DNA of 64,000 nucleotides from Blastococcus sp. TF02-8. GTDB taxonomy: Bacteria; Actinomycetota; Actinomycetes; Mycobacteriales; Geodermatophilaceae. Below the pieces are notes generated by a model that made no database searches, was not told the origin of the DNA, and saw only the letters and a list, made by a program, of their open reading frames with translations. The stretch's first letter is position 1. Each line of letters starts with the position of its first letter. The stretch spans positions 682,001 to 746,000 of the forward strand of contig NZ_QOHK01000001.1 in the NCBI RefSeq assembly GCF_003319175.1, written 5' to 3'. The translations under genes were made by a program, and so were the position numbers. Below are positions 35,183-43,360 of the stretch, piece after piece.

Positions 35183-36238
35183 TCAGCGCAGGTGGGTCCG
35201 CAGCGAGGAGCTGGTGCGGGCCACGCCGCCGCCGAAGAGCTCCGCCCGCCCGCGCCCGAGGATCTTGGCGTCGTAGAGGGCGCGGTCGGCGGTGCGCATC
35301 AGCTGCGAGGCGCTGTCGCCGAAGCGGTACTGGGCCACGCCGCAGGACAGTGAGATGTCGGGGTGCAGCGAGCAGATCCGCCGCACCTCGGCGAGGGCCT
35401 CCCGTCCGGGCACCCCGGGGAGGAGCAGCGAGAACTCGTCGCCTCCGTGCCGGGCGAGGAACGCGCCGTCGGGGAGCTCGCGCCGCCAGACGTCGGCCAC
35501 CCGGCACAGCACGCGGTCGCCCGCCTCGTGACCGTGGGTGTCGTTGACCGCCTTGAAGTGGTCGACGTCGATGAGCACGGCCGAGAGCGCCCCGCGGGTG
35601 CGGCCGGCCTCGGACATGAGCTCGTCGAGCGCCTGGTCGAAGCCTCGGCGGTTGCTCAGGCCGGTGAGCGGGTCGCGGCTGGCGCTGGAGGCCAGCACGA
35701 CGAGCCGCTGGATGACCAGGCCGATCCCGACCAGCACGAGATCCAGGCCGAGGACCACCCCGAGCGCGAGGCCGCTGAGCAGCAGAGCGACGGTGACACC
35801 GAGGACGGCAACGGCCAGGTGCACGAACGCCTGGCGGCCGGCGAAGAAGAAGTGCGCGTCGACGACCACGAACGCGATGAGCATCGCGGCGGCGAGCGAG
35901 GTGGTGTGGTCGGGGGCGGCGAGGGTGGCGGTGGTGATCAGCCCGGTCGCGGCGCCGACGGCGACGTGGAAGAACTCGCGGGGCCACTCGGAACCGAAGG
36001 TGGCGACGACGGCCGCGGCGACCAGCGCCATCCCCGAGAGCAGGAAGAGCACCCCGGTGCGGAAGCCGGACTCGGCGCTGGAGGAGATGAGCAGCCCGGC
36101 CGTGCCGCCGAACGCGTAGAAGGTGGCCAGCGTCCGCGCCATCACGCGGATGGTCGCCACCTCGGGCGCGTCGGAGCGGCTCACCTTGCGTACGTCGGTC
36201 GCTCGGGCCCGGTTCTTGACCCGTTCCAGTGCTCGCAC
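35183..36238 (-). CDS. membrane diguanylate cyclase (GGDEF)
   Basis: A 351-residue protein. Six or so hydrophobic segments (about residues 35-180) anchor a GGDEF domain (about 185-340). The active loop is a canonical GGDEF (265-269), with DVDHFKAVNDTHGHEAGD as the substrate/metal block. It should make cyclic di-GMP from two GTP at the membrane. The product-inhibition site (RxxD five residues before GGDEF) is not present in its usual form, so feedback control may be weak. It begins with ATG and is apparently monocistronic. Confidence 0.92.
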   Translation of the reverse strand: MRALERVKNRARATDVRKVSRSDAPEVATIRVMARTLATFYAFGGTAGLLISSSAESGFRTGVLFLLSGMALVAAAVVATFGSEWPREFFHVAVGAATGLITTATLAAPDHTTSLAAAMLIAFVVVDAHFFFAGRQAFVHLAVAVLGVTVALLLSGLALGVVLGLDLVLVGIGLVIQRLVVLASSASRDPLTGLSNRRGFDQALDELMSEAGRTRGALSAVLIDVDHFKAVNDTHGHEAGDRVLCRVADVWRRELPDGAFLARHGGDEFSLLLPGVPGREALAEVRRICSLHPDISLSCGVAQYRFGDSASQLMRTADRALYDAKILGRGRAELFGGGVARTSSSLRTHLR

Positions 36239-36300
36239 GCTTCATTACTACCCACCGGAGTGACGTTCTCAGCGCCCGGGCGGGCCTCCCGTGGTCAGAG

Positions 36301-37326
36301 TCACTGGCCGGCGGGGGCCCAGCCGAGCGCGGGGCCGAGGCGGGTGGCGATGTCGGTGAGGATCTGCGCGTAGTCCTCGTGCTCGAAGCTGAACGGCAGC
36401 GCGAAGACCACCTCGCGCACCTCGCGGAAGCCCGCGTGCGCGTAGAGCTGCTCGGCGATCTGCTCGGAGGTGCCGAGCAGATCGGGGGCGAACAGCAGCC
36501 GGCCGGGCCCCTGCGGGGTGCCGACCCGCGGCAGGCGCGACTCGACGTAGGCGGCGTACTTCGCGCGCTGCCCGTCGGTGGCCGAGTCGGTGGGGATGAC
36601 GACGAGGCCCTGCGAGACGCGGGCCGCCTCCCCCGCCGGCGAGGCCGCGCGGAAGGCACGGACCTGCGCGGCCTGGATCTCGGCGAAGTCGACCGAGTCG
36701 TTCTCCGCGCTGACCACGCTGCTGGTCAGGAAGTTCATGCCGTGCTCGCCGGCCCACGTCGCCGACCGGGTGCTGCCGCCGCCGTACCAGAGGCGCTGCC
36801 GCAGGCCGGGTGAGTGCGGCTCGACCCGGTCGGACCACTCCTCGATGCCCTCGCGGCCGCGGACGGTGCCGGCCTGCTCGCCACCGACGAACCGCAGCAG
36901 CCGCTCGACCCGCTCGTAGCTGAAGTCCTCGGCGTCGGCGGTGTCCGGGTACAGCGATTCCTTGACGGCGTCCCAGCGCATCGGCGGGCCGACGCTCACC
37001 CCGGGGTTGAGCCGGCCGCCGGAGAGCAGGTCGACGGTGGCGAGGTCCTCGGCCAGCCGCAGCGGGTTCTCCCAGCCGAGCGGGATGACGGCGGTGCCCA
37101 GCTCGATGCGGGAGGTGCGCTGGGTGGCGGCGCCGAGGACGGCGATCGGCGAGGAGATGCCGTACTGGAGGTGGCGGTGCCGGAGGTAGGCGCTGTCGAA
37201 GCCGAGCTGCTCGCCGAGGGCGATGACGTCGAGCGTCGTCTCGTGGCCGGCGCGCGGGTCGTCGCGGTCGAAGAGGCCGATGGTCAGGAAGCCGAGCTTC
37301 TCCAGCGGGGTACCAGGGGCGGGCAT
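36301..37326 (-). CDS. LLM-class flavin-dependent oxidoreductase
   Basis: A 341-residue luciferase-like monooxygenase fold. The N-terminal strand (LEKLGFLTIGLFDRDDP), the block SPIAVLGAATQRTSRIELGTAVIPLGWENP and the central DLLSGGRLNPGVSVG are typical of this F420/FMN-dependent family. The substrate and whether the cofactor is FMN or F420 are not evident. The ATG has GAGGAG nine bases upstream. It lies 38 bp downstream of the NUDIX stop in the same direction. Confidence 0.9.
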   Translation of the reverse strand: MPAPGTPLEKLGFLTIGLFDRDDPRAGHETTLDVIALGEQLGFDSAYLRHRHLQYGISSPIAVLGAATQRTSRIELGTAVIPLGWENPLRLAEDLATVDLLSGGRLNPGVSVGPPMRWDAVKESLYPDTADAEDFSYERVERLLRFVGGEQAGTVRGREGIEEWSDRVEPHSPGLRQRLWYGGGSTRSATWAGEHGMNFLTSSVVSAENDSVDFAEIQAAQVRAFRAASPAGEAARVSQGLVVIPTDSATDGQRAKYAAYVESRLPRVGTPQGPGRLLFAPDLLGTSEQIAEQLYAHAGFREVREVVFALPFSFEHEDYAQILTDIATRLGPALGWAPAGQ

Positions 37327-37364
37327 GCTCGGCTCCTCGGGTCGGACGTCGGCTCCATCGTCGC

Positions 37365-37826
37365 TCAGGCGTCCGCGAGGGAGGCGGCCAGCCGGTCGAG
37401 GAAGGGCAGCTGCGCCTTGACGATCTTGCTGCGGGCGGTGTCGAGGTCGAACCAGGCGGCCCGGTCGATCTCGGGGAAGCTCTGCATCCGGCCCGACCGC
37501 GGCGGCCACTCGATCTCGAAGGTGTTGCTGGTGATCGCGCCGGCGTCCAGGTCGCCCTCCCCCGCCCAGACGGCGAGCAGCTTGCGGCCTCGCACCTCGC
37601 CCAGGGGTTGCAGGTCCGTGGGTGCCGACGCGCCCAGCTCCTCGGCGAACTCGCGGCGCGCGGCGGCTTCGGCGTCCTCGTCCGGGTCGTGCTCGCCCTT
37701 GGGGATCGACCACGCGCCGTCGTCCTTCTTCGCCCAGAACGGCCCACCCATGTGCCCGAGCAGCACCTCGACGCCGGCGTCGGTGCGGCGGTACAGGAGG
37801 ACGCCGGAGCTGCGGACGGGAGGCAC
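37365..37826 (-). CDS. NUDIX hydrolase
   Basis: A 153-residue NUDIX domain protein. The Nudix box is GEHDPDEDAEAAARREFAEE, with the required Gly, Glu and REx2EE residues for metal binding. The preceding GAWSIPKGE and the C-terminal helix match the bis(5'-nucleosyl)-polyphosphate/diadenosine hydrolase subgroup. It cleaves a nucleoside diphosphate linked to some moiety. The GTG start has a poor ribosome site and other starts are possible. Confidence 0.85.
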   Translation of the reverse strand: MPPVRSSGVLLYRRTDAGVEVLLGHMGGPFWAKKDDGAWSIPKGEHDPDEDAEAAARREFAEELGASAPTDLQPLGEVRGRKLLAVWAGEGDLDAGAITSNTFEIEWPPRSGRMQSFPEIDRAAWFDLDTARSKIVKAQLPFLDRLAASLADA

Positions 37827-37894
37827 TCCGCCAGCGTGGCAGAGCGGTGGGTGATGATCGGCTCCCCTCCCCTGTTGGCCGTCTTGGAGTCGCC

Positions 37895-39283
37895 GTGCCG
37901 TCGATGCACCGCTCGCACCGGGTGATGGGTGCGCTGGTCGGCTCGGCGGTCGGCGACGCCCTGGGAGCGCCGTTCGAGTTCGGTCCGGCCGGTGCGTTCT
38001 CCGCTCGCTTCGCGGCACCGGCCCGCGGAGCCCGGACGGAGATGTGCGGAGGCGGACCGAACGACAAGGCACCGGGCGAGTTCACCGACGACACCCAGAT
38101 GGCGCTGCTCGTCGGCCGGGCGCTGCTGGAGCGCGACGGGCTGGACGAGGCCGACGTCTTCGACCGGTTCGTGCGCTGGGCGGAGGCATCGCCTCCGGAC
38201 ATCGGCCGGCAGACGGCGGCGGTGCTCCGGTCCGGTCGCCCGTGGTCGGCGGCCGCTGGCGAGCACTACGCGGCGACCGGCCGGGCGGCCGGCAACGGCT
38301 CGCTGATGCGGGCGACGACGGCAGCGATCTGGTTCTCGCGGTTCGGCGCCGCCGCCTCGGCGGATGCCGCACGGCGGCTCTCGGCGCTGACGCACGGCGA
38401 CCCGGCGGCCGGCGAGGGCTGCGTGCTGTTCGCGGAGCTGTTGCGGGTCGCACTGGACGGCGGCGACGTCGTGGCCGCTGTTCCGTCAGCCCTGGAGCTG
38501 GTGCTGCCGGAACAGCGTTCCCGCTGGGCCGCCGTGCTGGCTCCGGACCGGGAGCCCGGGCAGGTGGACGGGTCGGTGTGGCCGACGCTCGGGGCGGCGG
38601 TGTGGGCGCTGCGCCACGGACGCGACTTCGCCGAGGTGCTGCGGCTGGCGATCGACCTCGGTGGCGACACCGACACGGTGGCCTGCGTCGCCGGCGCGCT
38701 GGCGGGCGCGGTGTTCGGGATGGGCGGCATCCCGATGCGCTGGGCGTCGGCGGTGCACGGGCGGGTGCCCGGGTTCGGCGATCAGGTGTGGCGGCTGTCG
38801 GAGCTGCAGGAGCTGGCGACGCTGCTCGACGGCAAGCAGTGGGTGCCCAACGACCCGGGCGTCATCTCGCGGATCGGCCCGGTCGAGGTGCTGCCGGGCA
38901 TCTGGGCGGCGAACCTCGACGGCGCACGGCTGAGCGACGACGACTTCGCCGTCATCTCGTTGTGCAAGCTCGGCTCACCGTTCGCCCACCCGGTGCACCG
39001 GATCGCCCACATCGCGGACAACGAGCACAACCCGGGCCTGGACGAGGTGCTGGCCGACGTCCTGGACGACATGGAGGCGCTGCTCGCCGAAGGGCACCGA
39101 CTGCTGGTGCACTGCCACGGCGGGGCGTCGCGCACCGGCCTGGTGCTGCGCGGCTGGCTGATGCGCACCCAGGGCATGTCGGCCCAGGAGGCGACCGAGC
39201 ACGTCGCGGCGCGCTGGCCGCACCTGGGCCTGTGGAATGCGAGCTTCACCGAGGCGTTGGAGCGCCTCGACCCGCGGACCTGA
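37895..39283 (+). CDS. ADP-ribosylglycohydrolase fused to a cysteine phosphatase
   Basis: A 462-residue two-domain protein. Residues 10-290 are an ADP-ribosylglycohydrolase, with both di-metal clusters visible: GDALGAP...DDTQMA (Asp65, Asp66) and GGDTDT (256-261). The C-terminal 140 residues (from about VEVLPGIWAANL) are a dual-specificity-type phosphatase whose loop HCHGGASR holds the nucleophile Cys407 and Arg413 in the C-x5-R pattern. It should remove ADP-ribose from a protein or nucleic acid and dephosphorylate a second substrate. The GTG at 37895 is five bases after GGAG; an ATG at 37904 is an alternative. Confidence 0.9.
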   Translation: MPSMHRSHRVMGALVGSAVGDALGAPFEFGPAGAFSARFAAPARGARTEMCGGGPNDKAPGEFTDDTQMALLVGRALLERDGLDEADVFDRFVRWAEASPPDIGRQTAAVLRSGRPWSAAAGEHYAATGRAAGNGSLMRATTAAIWFSRFGAAASADAARRLSALTHGDPAAGEGCVLFAELLRVALDGGDVVAAVPSALELVLPEQRSRWAAVLAPDREPGQVDGSVWPTLGAAVWALRHGRDFAEVLRLAIDLGGDTDTVACVAGALAGAVFGMGGIPMRWASAVHGRVPGFGDQVWRLSELQELATLLDGKQWVPNDPGVISRIGPVEVLPGIWAANLDGARLSDDDFAVISLCKLGSPFAHPVHRIAHIADNEHNPGLDEVLADVLDDMEALLAEGHRLLVHCHGGASRTGLVLRGWLMRTQGMSAQEATEHVAARWPHLGLWNASFTEALERLDPRT

Positions 39284-39289
39284 GCCGGT

Positions 39290-39577
39290 TCAGCGGGTGC
39301 GGACGTCCCGCGGCGGAACGGCCGGGCGGCTGGGGCGGGCGGGGGTGAAGTCGGGGACGAAGCGCTGGGTCGGCTCCATCTCCGGGGTGGTGTCGGGGGC
39401 GGCGTGCCGGCCGATGCGGGGCATCGCCAACTCGGCGGTCTCGTCGGTGAAGTGCTTGGCCACGAACTCACGGTACGAACCGATTCCGACTTCCCGCAGA
39501 CGCTCGCGAGGCGTCCCGGGCGGGTGGGACGGCTGTGACGCATGGGTCGAGATGTCGCCGAGTCGACCTGTCGACAA
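39290..39577 (-). CDS. hypothetical short protein
   Basis: A 95-residue frame with an AGGAC-like box before a TTG start and no better start in frame. The central GSYREFVAKHFTDETAELAMP is plausible protein, but the ends are low-complexity and rich in Pro, Arg and Thr. It lies between two confident genes on a stretch otherwise too short for anything else. It is 12 bp downstream of the hydrolase stop in the same direction. I would keep it as possible rather than firm. Confidence 0.45.
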   Translation of the reverse strand: MSTGRLGDISTHASQPSHPPGTPRERLREVGIGSYREFVAKHFTDETAELAMPRIGRHAAPDTTPEMEPTQRFVPDFTPARPSRPAVPPRDVRTR

Positions 39578-39589
39578 ACCGTCCTGGGA

Positions 39590-41278
39590 TCAGGCCGTCG
39601 GCAGGGTGACCGACGAGGGCGTCGCGCCGCCGAGGCAGATCCGGTGGGTGGTCGGCACTCCGCGGTTCGCCTGACCCACCGGCTCGCCGGTGCCCATGTT
39701 CCGGGCGTAGCGCGGGTGCGCACCGCCGGAGACCTGCAGCCGGATCCGGTGCCCGGCGCGGAACCGGTGGGCGGTGTCGGGCAGCGTCGTCTCCACGACC
39801 CGTGGGCCGGCCGCCGGCTCCTCCCCCGGCGCCGGGTCGAGCCGCACGAGCCGGTCGGTCACGTTGATCGACTTCCCGTTGGGCTCGACGTCGCAGAGCC
39901 GGAGGAAGAGGTCGGCGTACGGGTTGTCGGACTCGACGACGAGCCGCACCCGCACGCCGCCGGCGACCTCGACCGGCTGGCGGAGCACCGGGGTGGTGAA
40001 GGTGCGGACGTCGTCGCGGGCCTCGAGCTCGCGGTTGTCGCGCTGACCCGCGCTCCCGGCGAGCACCCGCCCGCCGACCGACGGCGTGGGGTCCATCGGG
40101 TCGTAGCGGAACGTGGTCACGCCCGGGACCGGGACGTCGTCGTCCAGGTGGCCGGCGGCGGCGAGGTACCAGGTGCGGTCGGTGGTGGGCCGCGGCCAGT
40201 CGGGCAGCTTGCGCCAGGTGTGCGCGCCGGTGACGAGGACCCGCACGCGGCTGTCCCGCGGGGGCACCGGGTTGGCGCCCTTCACCGGTAGGTACGTGTT
40301 GAGCCAGCCGAGGCTCTCCAGCGCCGACACGGCCGGGTCGATGGTGAGGTGCGCCCAGGCGCCGACGGTGAGGCCGACGTCGACCCCGCGGTCGCGCAGC
40401 ACGGCGTACTGCTCGAGCGTCTGCTCGACGAACCAGTCCTGCCAGCCACCGATGAGCAGCGTGGGGACGGTGCTGGAGTGGACGGCGGGGGTCGCGCGGT
40501 AGCGGTCCCAGTACGGGTCGCTGAGGTCGGGGTGGTCGAGCCACTCGTCGAACCACGGTGCCGGGTTGCCGCCGAGGCGCTCGGCCAGGCCCTGCAGCGG
40601 CAGCTCGGTCAGATAGGGCGCGAGTCGGCGCTCGGCGGTCAGCAGGCGCAGGAGGCCGCGCCACGGGCTGACCAACTCCTGGTGGGCGATCAGCTCGGTC
40701 CAGATCGCCAGGTTGGTGAGCTGAAAGGCGCCGTCGACCAGGCCGGCCTGGGCGAGGTCGTGCGGCCCGATGTGCAGAACCATGGCCTTGAGCTCGGGCG
40801 GCGGGTCGAGCGCCAGCGCCCACTGCGTGTAGGCGAGGTAGCTGGGGCCGAGGGTGGCCAGCCGTCCGTCGAACCACGGCTGCTCCCGCAGCCAGACGAC
40901 GGTGTCCTGCGCGTCCTGCGCCTCATTGACGACCGGGGTGAACTCACCGCCGGAGCCGAAGGTACCGCGCACGCTCTGCAGCACGACCGCGTAGCCGCGG
41001 GCCGCGTACGGCAGGGCCATGGTCAGGGCGAAGCCGCCGGCCCGGCCGTACGGCGAACGCATGAGCACGGTCGGGTGCGGTCCGGGGGTGTGGGGCAGGT
41101 AGACGGTGGCCTTGAGGACGGCGCCGTCGCGCATCGGCACGTCGACGTTGCGAAGCACTCCCACCGGCGCGGTCGCGGCCGGGAGCTTCCAGCGGCGATC
41201 GAGCGCGGCGGCTGCCAGGCGGGCCGGGCGCGACAGCGGCCTGGGGGAAAACAGCGGCATGCGGTCGGGCAAGGACAC
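39590..41278 (-). CDS. CocE/NonD family hydrolase
   Basis: A 562-residue X-Pro dipeptidyl-peptidase-like protein. The hydrolase fold begins about residue 45 (VDVPMRDGAVLKATVYLP), with the nucleophile region around LATLGPSYLAYTQWALA; the usual GxSYxG elbow reads GPSYLA. The acid is in LIGGWQDWF and the catalytic His in VGAWAHLTID. The jelly-roll C-terminal domain starts near residue 345. It should cleave esters or amides; the substrate is unknown. A GTG at 41278 lies four bases after GGAGG and was chosen over a nearby TTG and an ATG at 41260. Confidence 0.87.
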   Translation of the reverse strand: MSLPDRMPLFSPRPLSRPARLAAAALDRRWKLPAATAPVGVLRNVDVPMRDGAVLKATVYLPHTPGPHPTVLMRSPYGRAGGFALTMALPYAARGYAVVLQSVRGTFGSGGEFTPVVNEAQDAQDTVVWLREQPWFDGRLATLGPSYLAYTQWALALDPPPELKAMVLHIGPHDLAQAGLVDGAFQLTNLAIWTELIAHQELVSPWRGLLRLLTAERRLAPYLTELPLQGLAERLGGNPAPWFDEWLDHPDLSDPYWDRYRATPAVHSSTVPTLLIGGWQDWFVEQTLEQYAVLRDRGVDVGLTVGAWAHLTIDPAVSALESLGWLNTYLPVKGANPVPPRDSRVRVLVTGAHTWRKLPDWPRPTTDRTWYLAAAGHLDDDVPVPGVTTFRYDPMDPTPSVGGRVLAGSAGQRDNRELEARDDVRTFTTPVLRQPVEVAGGVRVRLVVESDNPYADLFLRLCDVEPNGKSINVTDRLVRLDPAPGEEPAAGPRVVETTLPDTAHRFRAGHRIRLQVSGGAHPRYARNMGTGEPVGQANRGVPTTHRICLGGATPSSVTLPTA

Positions 41279-41615
41279 CAAACCTCCAGGTCCGACGGCG
41301 GGCGGCGAGAACGGACACTAGCCGGAGGTTCAACCACCTGCCGCCGGACCGCCCGGCCCGAGCCCGTTGGCTGCAGCCGGCGAAAGAGTCGGATGGTTAC
41401 GTCGACGTCAGCGGCGGTCCCTCACCTCGCTCGGCGGAACCTCACCCGCTACGCGCGCTGATCGAAGGCATCGACGGCCCAGCCAGCATCGAGCCACGCG
41501 CGGGCATGGACGTGAGTGGGGCCGTTATAGCGAGCCCCGGCTCCGAGTCCCCGTGAGATCGCATGTAACCACGAGACACCCAGCGACGACAAAGCGTCGC
41601 TGGCACAGAGATGAC
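41279..41615. other. intergenic region at the left edge of the island
   Basis: About 340 bp without a gene, between the CocE-type gene start and the Dcm stop. It must contain the hydrolase promoter. Apart from the hairpin near 41590 no feature was recognised: no tRNA, integrase or obvious direct repeat matched the right edge (56374-56697). Confidence 0.5.
41580..41603 (-). terminator. hairpin downstream of dcm
   Basis: A 9-bp perfect stem (41580-41588 with 41595-41603, loop ACAAAG) sits 13 bp past the stop of the minus-strand methyltransferase gene. Confidence 0.65.
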
Positions 41616-42770
41616 TTAGGCGACCCGTCCCGGCGCGTCCTCGACGACGTCGGACCGGCGAAGCCCCAAGGCGTCCGCGAGGTGGTTCGCGATCGCTCGC
41701 CCCAAGGGAATGGGGACGGCGTTCCCGATTTGGCGGGCGATCGCGGTCTTGGATCCCACCCAGCGGTGCGTCTTCGGGAACCCCTGGATGAGCGCGGCCT
41801 CGTAGTGCGTGAGGGCGCGGTCCTCGCTGGGGTGCAGGTAGCGCCCCTTCTCCGGCTTGAAGAACTCGGTCCGGATGGTGACGGAAGGCTTATCCCAGTG
41901 GAGGCGCCCCATGACGTCCGCCGAGCCGCTCGTGTGCTTCTGCCAGCACGGGGGCAGGAGGCCCTTCGGGATGTCGAACCGGTTCCCGCCAGGAGGGATG
42001 GACCGGATACGGGCCATCGACGTGGACGTATACGTACGGCCCACGTGAAGCTCCGTCGTTCTGAAAGCACCAGGCCGCGCCCGCCCGTCAACGGTCGTGC
42101 TCCGCTCGGGAAGCTCGGTTGCCTCCACCCGGGCTCGAACGCCCTTCAGAACCGCCTTCAGAGACACTTGCCGACCGGCATGTGTCGCCGCCGGCAGGCC
42201 TGGGGCAGGCAGGTCTCGATGGTGTCCGATGAGGATGGTTCGCCGGCGGGCCTGCGCGGCGCCGAAGTCGGCCGCGTTGAGCACGTCAGCCTGGAACGAG
42301 TAGTCGGCGAGGAGCCCGCCCGGCTCCGTGGCCGCTCGGAGATCTCCGAACTGCCTGGACGCGAGGAAGGCGCCCACGTTCTCGAGCACGAAGTACTTGG
42401 GCGCGGCCCGGACGATGGTCTGCGCGTAGTCGCGCCAGAGCGCGTTGCGGATGTCCTCCGCGTTTTGCTTCCCGAGGGTCGAAAAGCCCTGGCACGGGGG
42501 CCCGCCGATGACGACGTCGACGGAGGGCACCTCCCAGGTCGCCAGCCAGTCTCCGATCGGTCCGACATGCACGATATCGCCAAACGTGGCGGCATAGCTG
42601 GCTGCGGCCGCTGCATCCATCTCGACGGCTTGCACGGTCTCGAACGGACCGGACGCGTGAAACCCTTCGGTCATGCCGCCAGCCCCACTGAAGAGGTCCA
42701 GTACCGTCGCCCGTGGTGTCGGGTCCTCCTCGGCAGGGACACGGGATGGCGAGGACGACGCAAGATGCAC
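41616..42770 (-). CDS. DNA (cytosine-5-)-methyltransferase (Dcm family)
   Basis: A 384-residue C5 methyltransferase. Motif I is VLDLFSGAGGMTEGF (residues 23-37) for S-adenosylmethionine, motif IV is GPPCQGFS with nucleophile Cys93, motif VI is ENV (130-132), motif VIII is QARRR, and motifs IX/X lie near the C-terminus (AIARQIGNAVPI). The variable region sets a sequence specificity that cannot be read here. It is divergent from the vsr gene with only 50 bp between, and in that arrangement is the probable self-protecting methylase of the island. The GTG start has no clear ribosome site. Confidence 0.93.
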   Translation of the reverse strand: MHLASSSPSRVPAEEDPTPRATVLDLFSGAGGMTEGFHASGPFETVQAVEMDAAAAASYAATFGDIVHVGPIGDWLATWEVPSVDVVIGGPPCQGFSTLGKQNAEDIRNALWRDYAQTIVRAAPKYFVLENVGAFLASRQFGDLRAATEPGGLLADYSFQADVLNAADFGAAQARRRTILIGHHRDLPAPGLPAATHAGRQVSLKAVLKGVRARVEATELPERSTTVDGRARPGAFRTTELHVGRTYTSTSMARIRSIPPGGNRFDIPKGLLPPCWQKHTSGSADVMGRLHWDKPSVTIRTEFFKPEKGRYLHPSEDRALTHYEAALIQGFPKTHRWVGSKTAIARQIGNAVPIPLGRAIANHLADALGLRRSDVVEDAPGRVA

Positions 42771-42820
42771 GGGCGGAGGCTAGCCGGCCCCACCGACGAT
42801 CCCGAGCCGACAGACCGACG

Positions 42821-43360
42821 ATGATCAAAGCTTTGAGTCACAGCAGCCGACCCCCGCCGTCGGATTCGTCGGTTACCTCGCGGATGTCTCGCCAGGCCCG
42901 ACGGGACACAGCGCCGGAGGTGGCACTCCGGCGCGAACTCCATCGAAGAGGTCTACGGTTCCGGGTCGACTGGCCCCTCCCCGGGATGCCACGACGACGA
43001 GCGGACATCGCCTTCACCCGCAGCCGAGTAGCCGTCTTCGTCGACGGGTGTTTCTGGCACTCCTGCCCGGAGCACCGAACCGCCCCTGTGGCGAACAAGG
43101 CGTGGTGGGCAGCCAAGCTCGAGGCGAACGTCAGCCGGGATCGGGACACCGACCAGCACCTGACCGCGCTCGGTTGGACTGTGCTCCGTTTCTGGGAGCA
43201 CCAAGACCCACTCGCGGCAGCTCATGTAGTTGAGGGAGCCGCCCGCCCCTCGGGAAGTACGGGTCATCCCAGCGGGCGAGCCAGCTGCCATGCAGCGCCG
43301 CCGCCTGCTACGAAGGTCACGAGCAGTAGCGAAACAGCAAGGGACAGGATCGAGCCATAG
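42821..43360 (+). CDS. Vsr-type very short patch repair endonuclease
   Basis: A 179-residue Vsr-fold nicking endonuclease. The core RRDTAPEVALRRELHRRGLR, the metal Asp62 (ADIAFTR) and the zinc/active loop VDGCFWHSCPEH (Cys77, His80, Cys82, His85) are all intact. It nicks at T:G mismatches left by deamination of 5-methylcytosine made by the partner methylase. As such it would restore sites of the divergent Dcm. Its stop overlaps the next start by one base (TAGTG), so it is the first gene of the eight-gene operon. Confidence 0.92.
   Translation: MIKALSHSSRPPPSDSSVTSRMSRQARRDTAPEVALRRELHRRGLRFRVDWPLPGMPRRRADIAFTRSRVAVFVDGCFWHSCPEHRTAPVANKAWWAAKLEANVSRDRDTDQHLTALGWTVLRFWEHQDPLAAAHVVEGAARPSGSTGHPSGRASCHAAPPPATKVTSSSETARDRIEP

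Noticed and set aside
41367-42824. A plus-strand open frame antisense to dcm.
   Set aside because: The dcm frame has all cytosine methylase motifs; the antisense product has no domain and no ribosome site.
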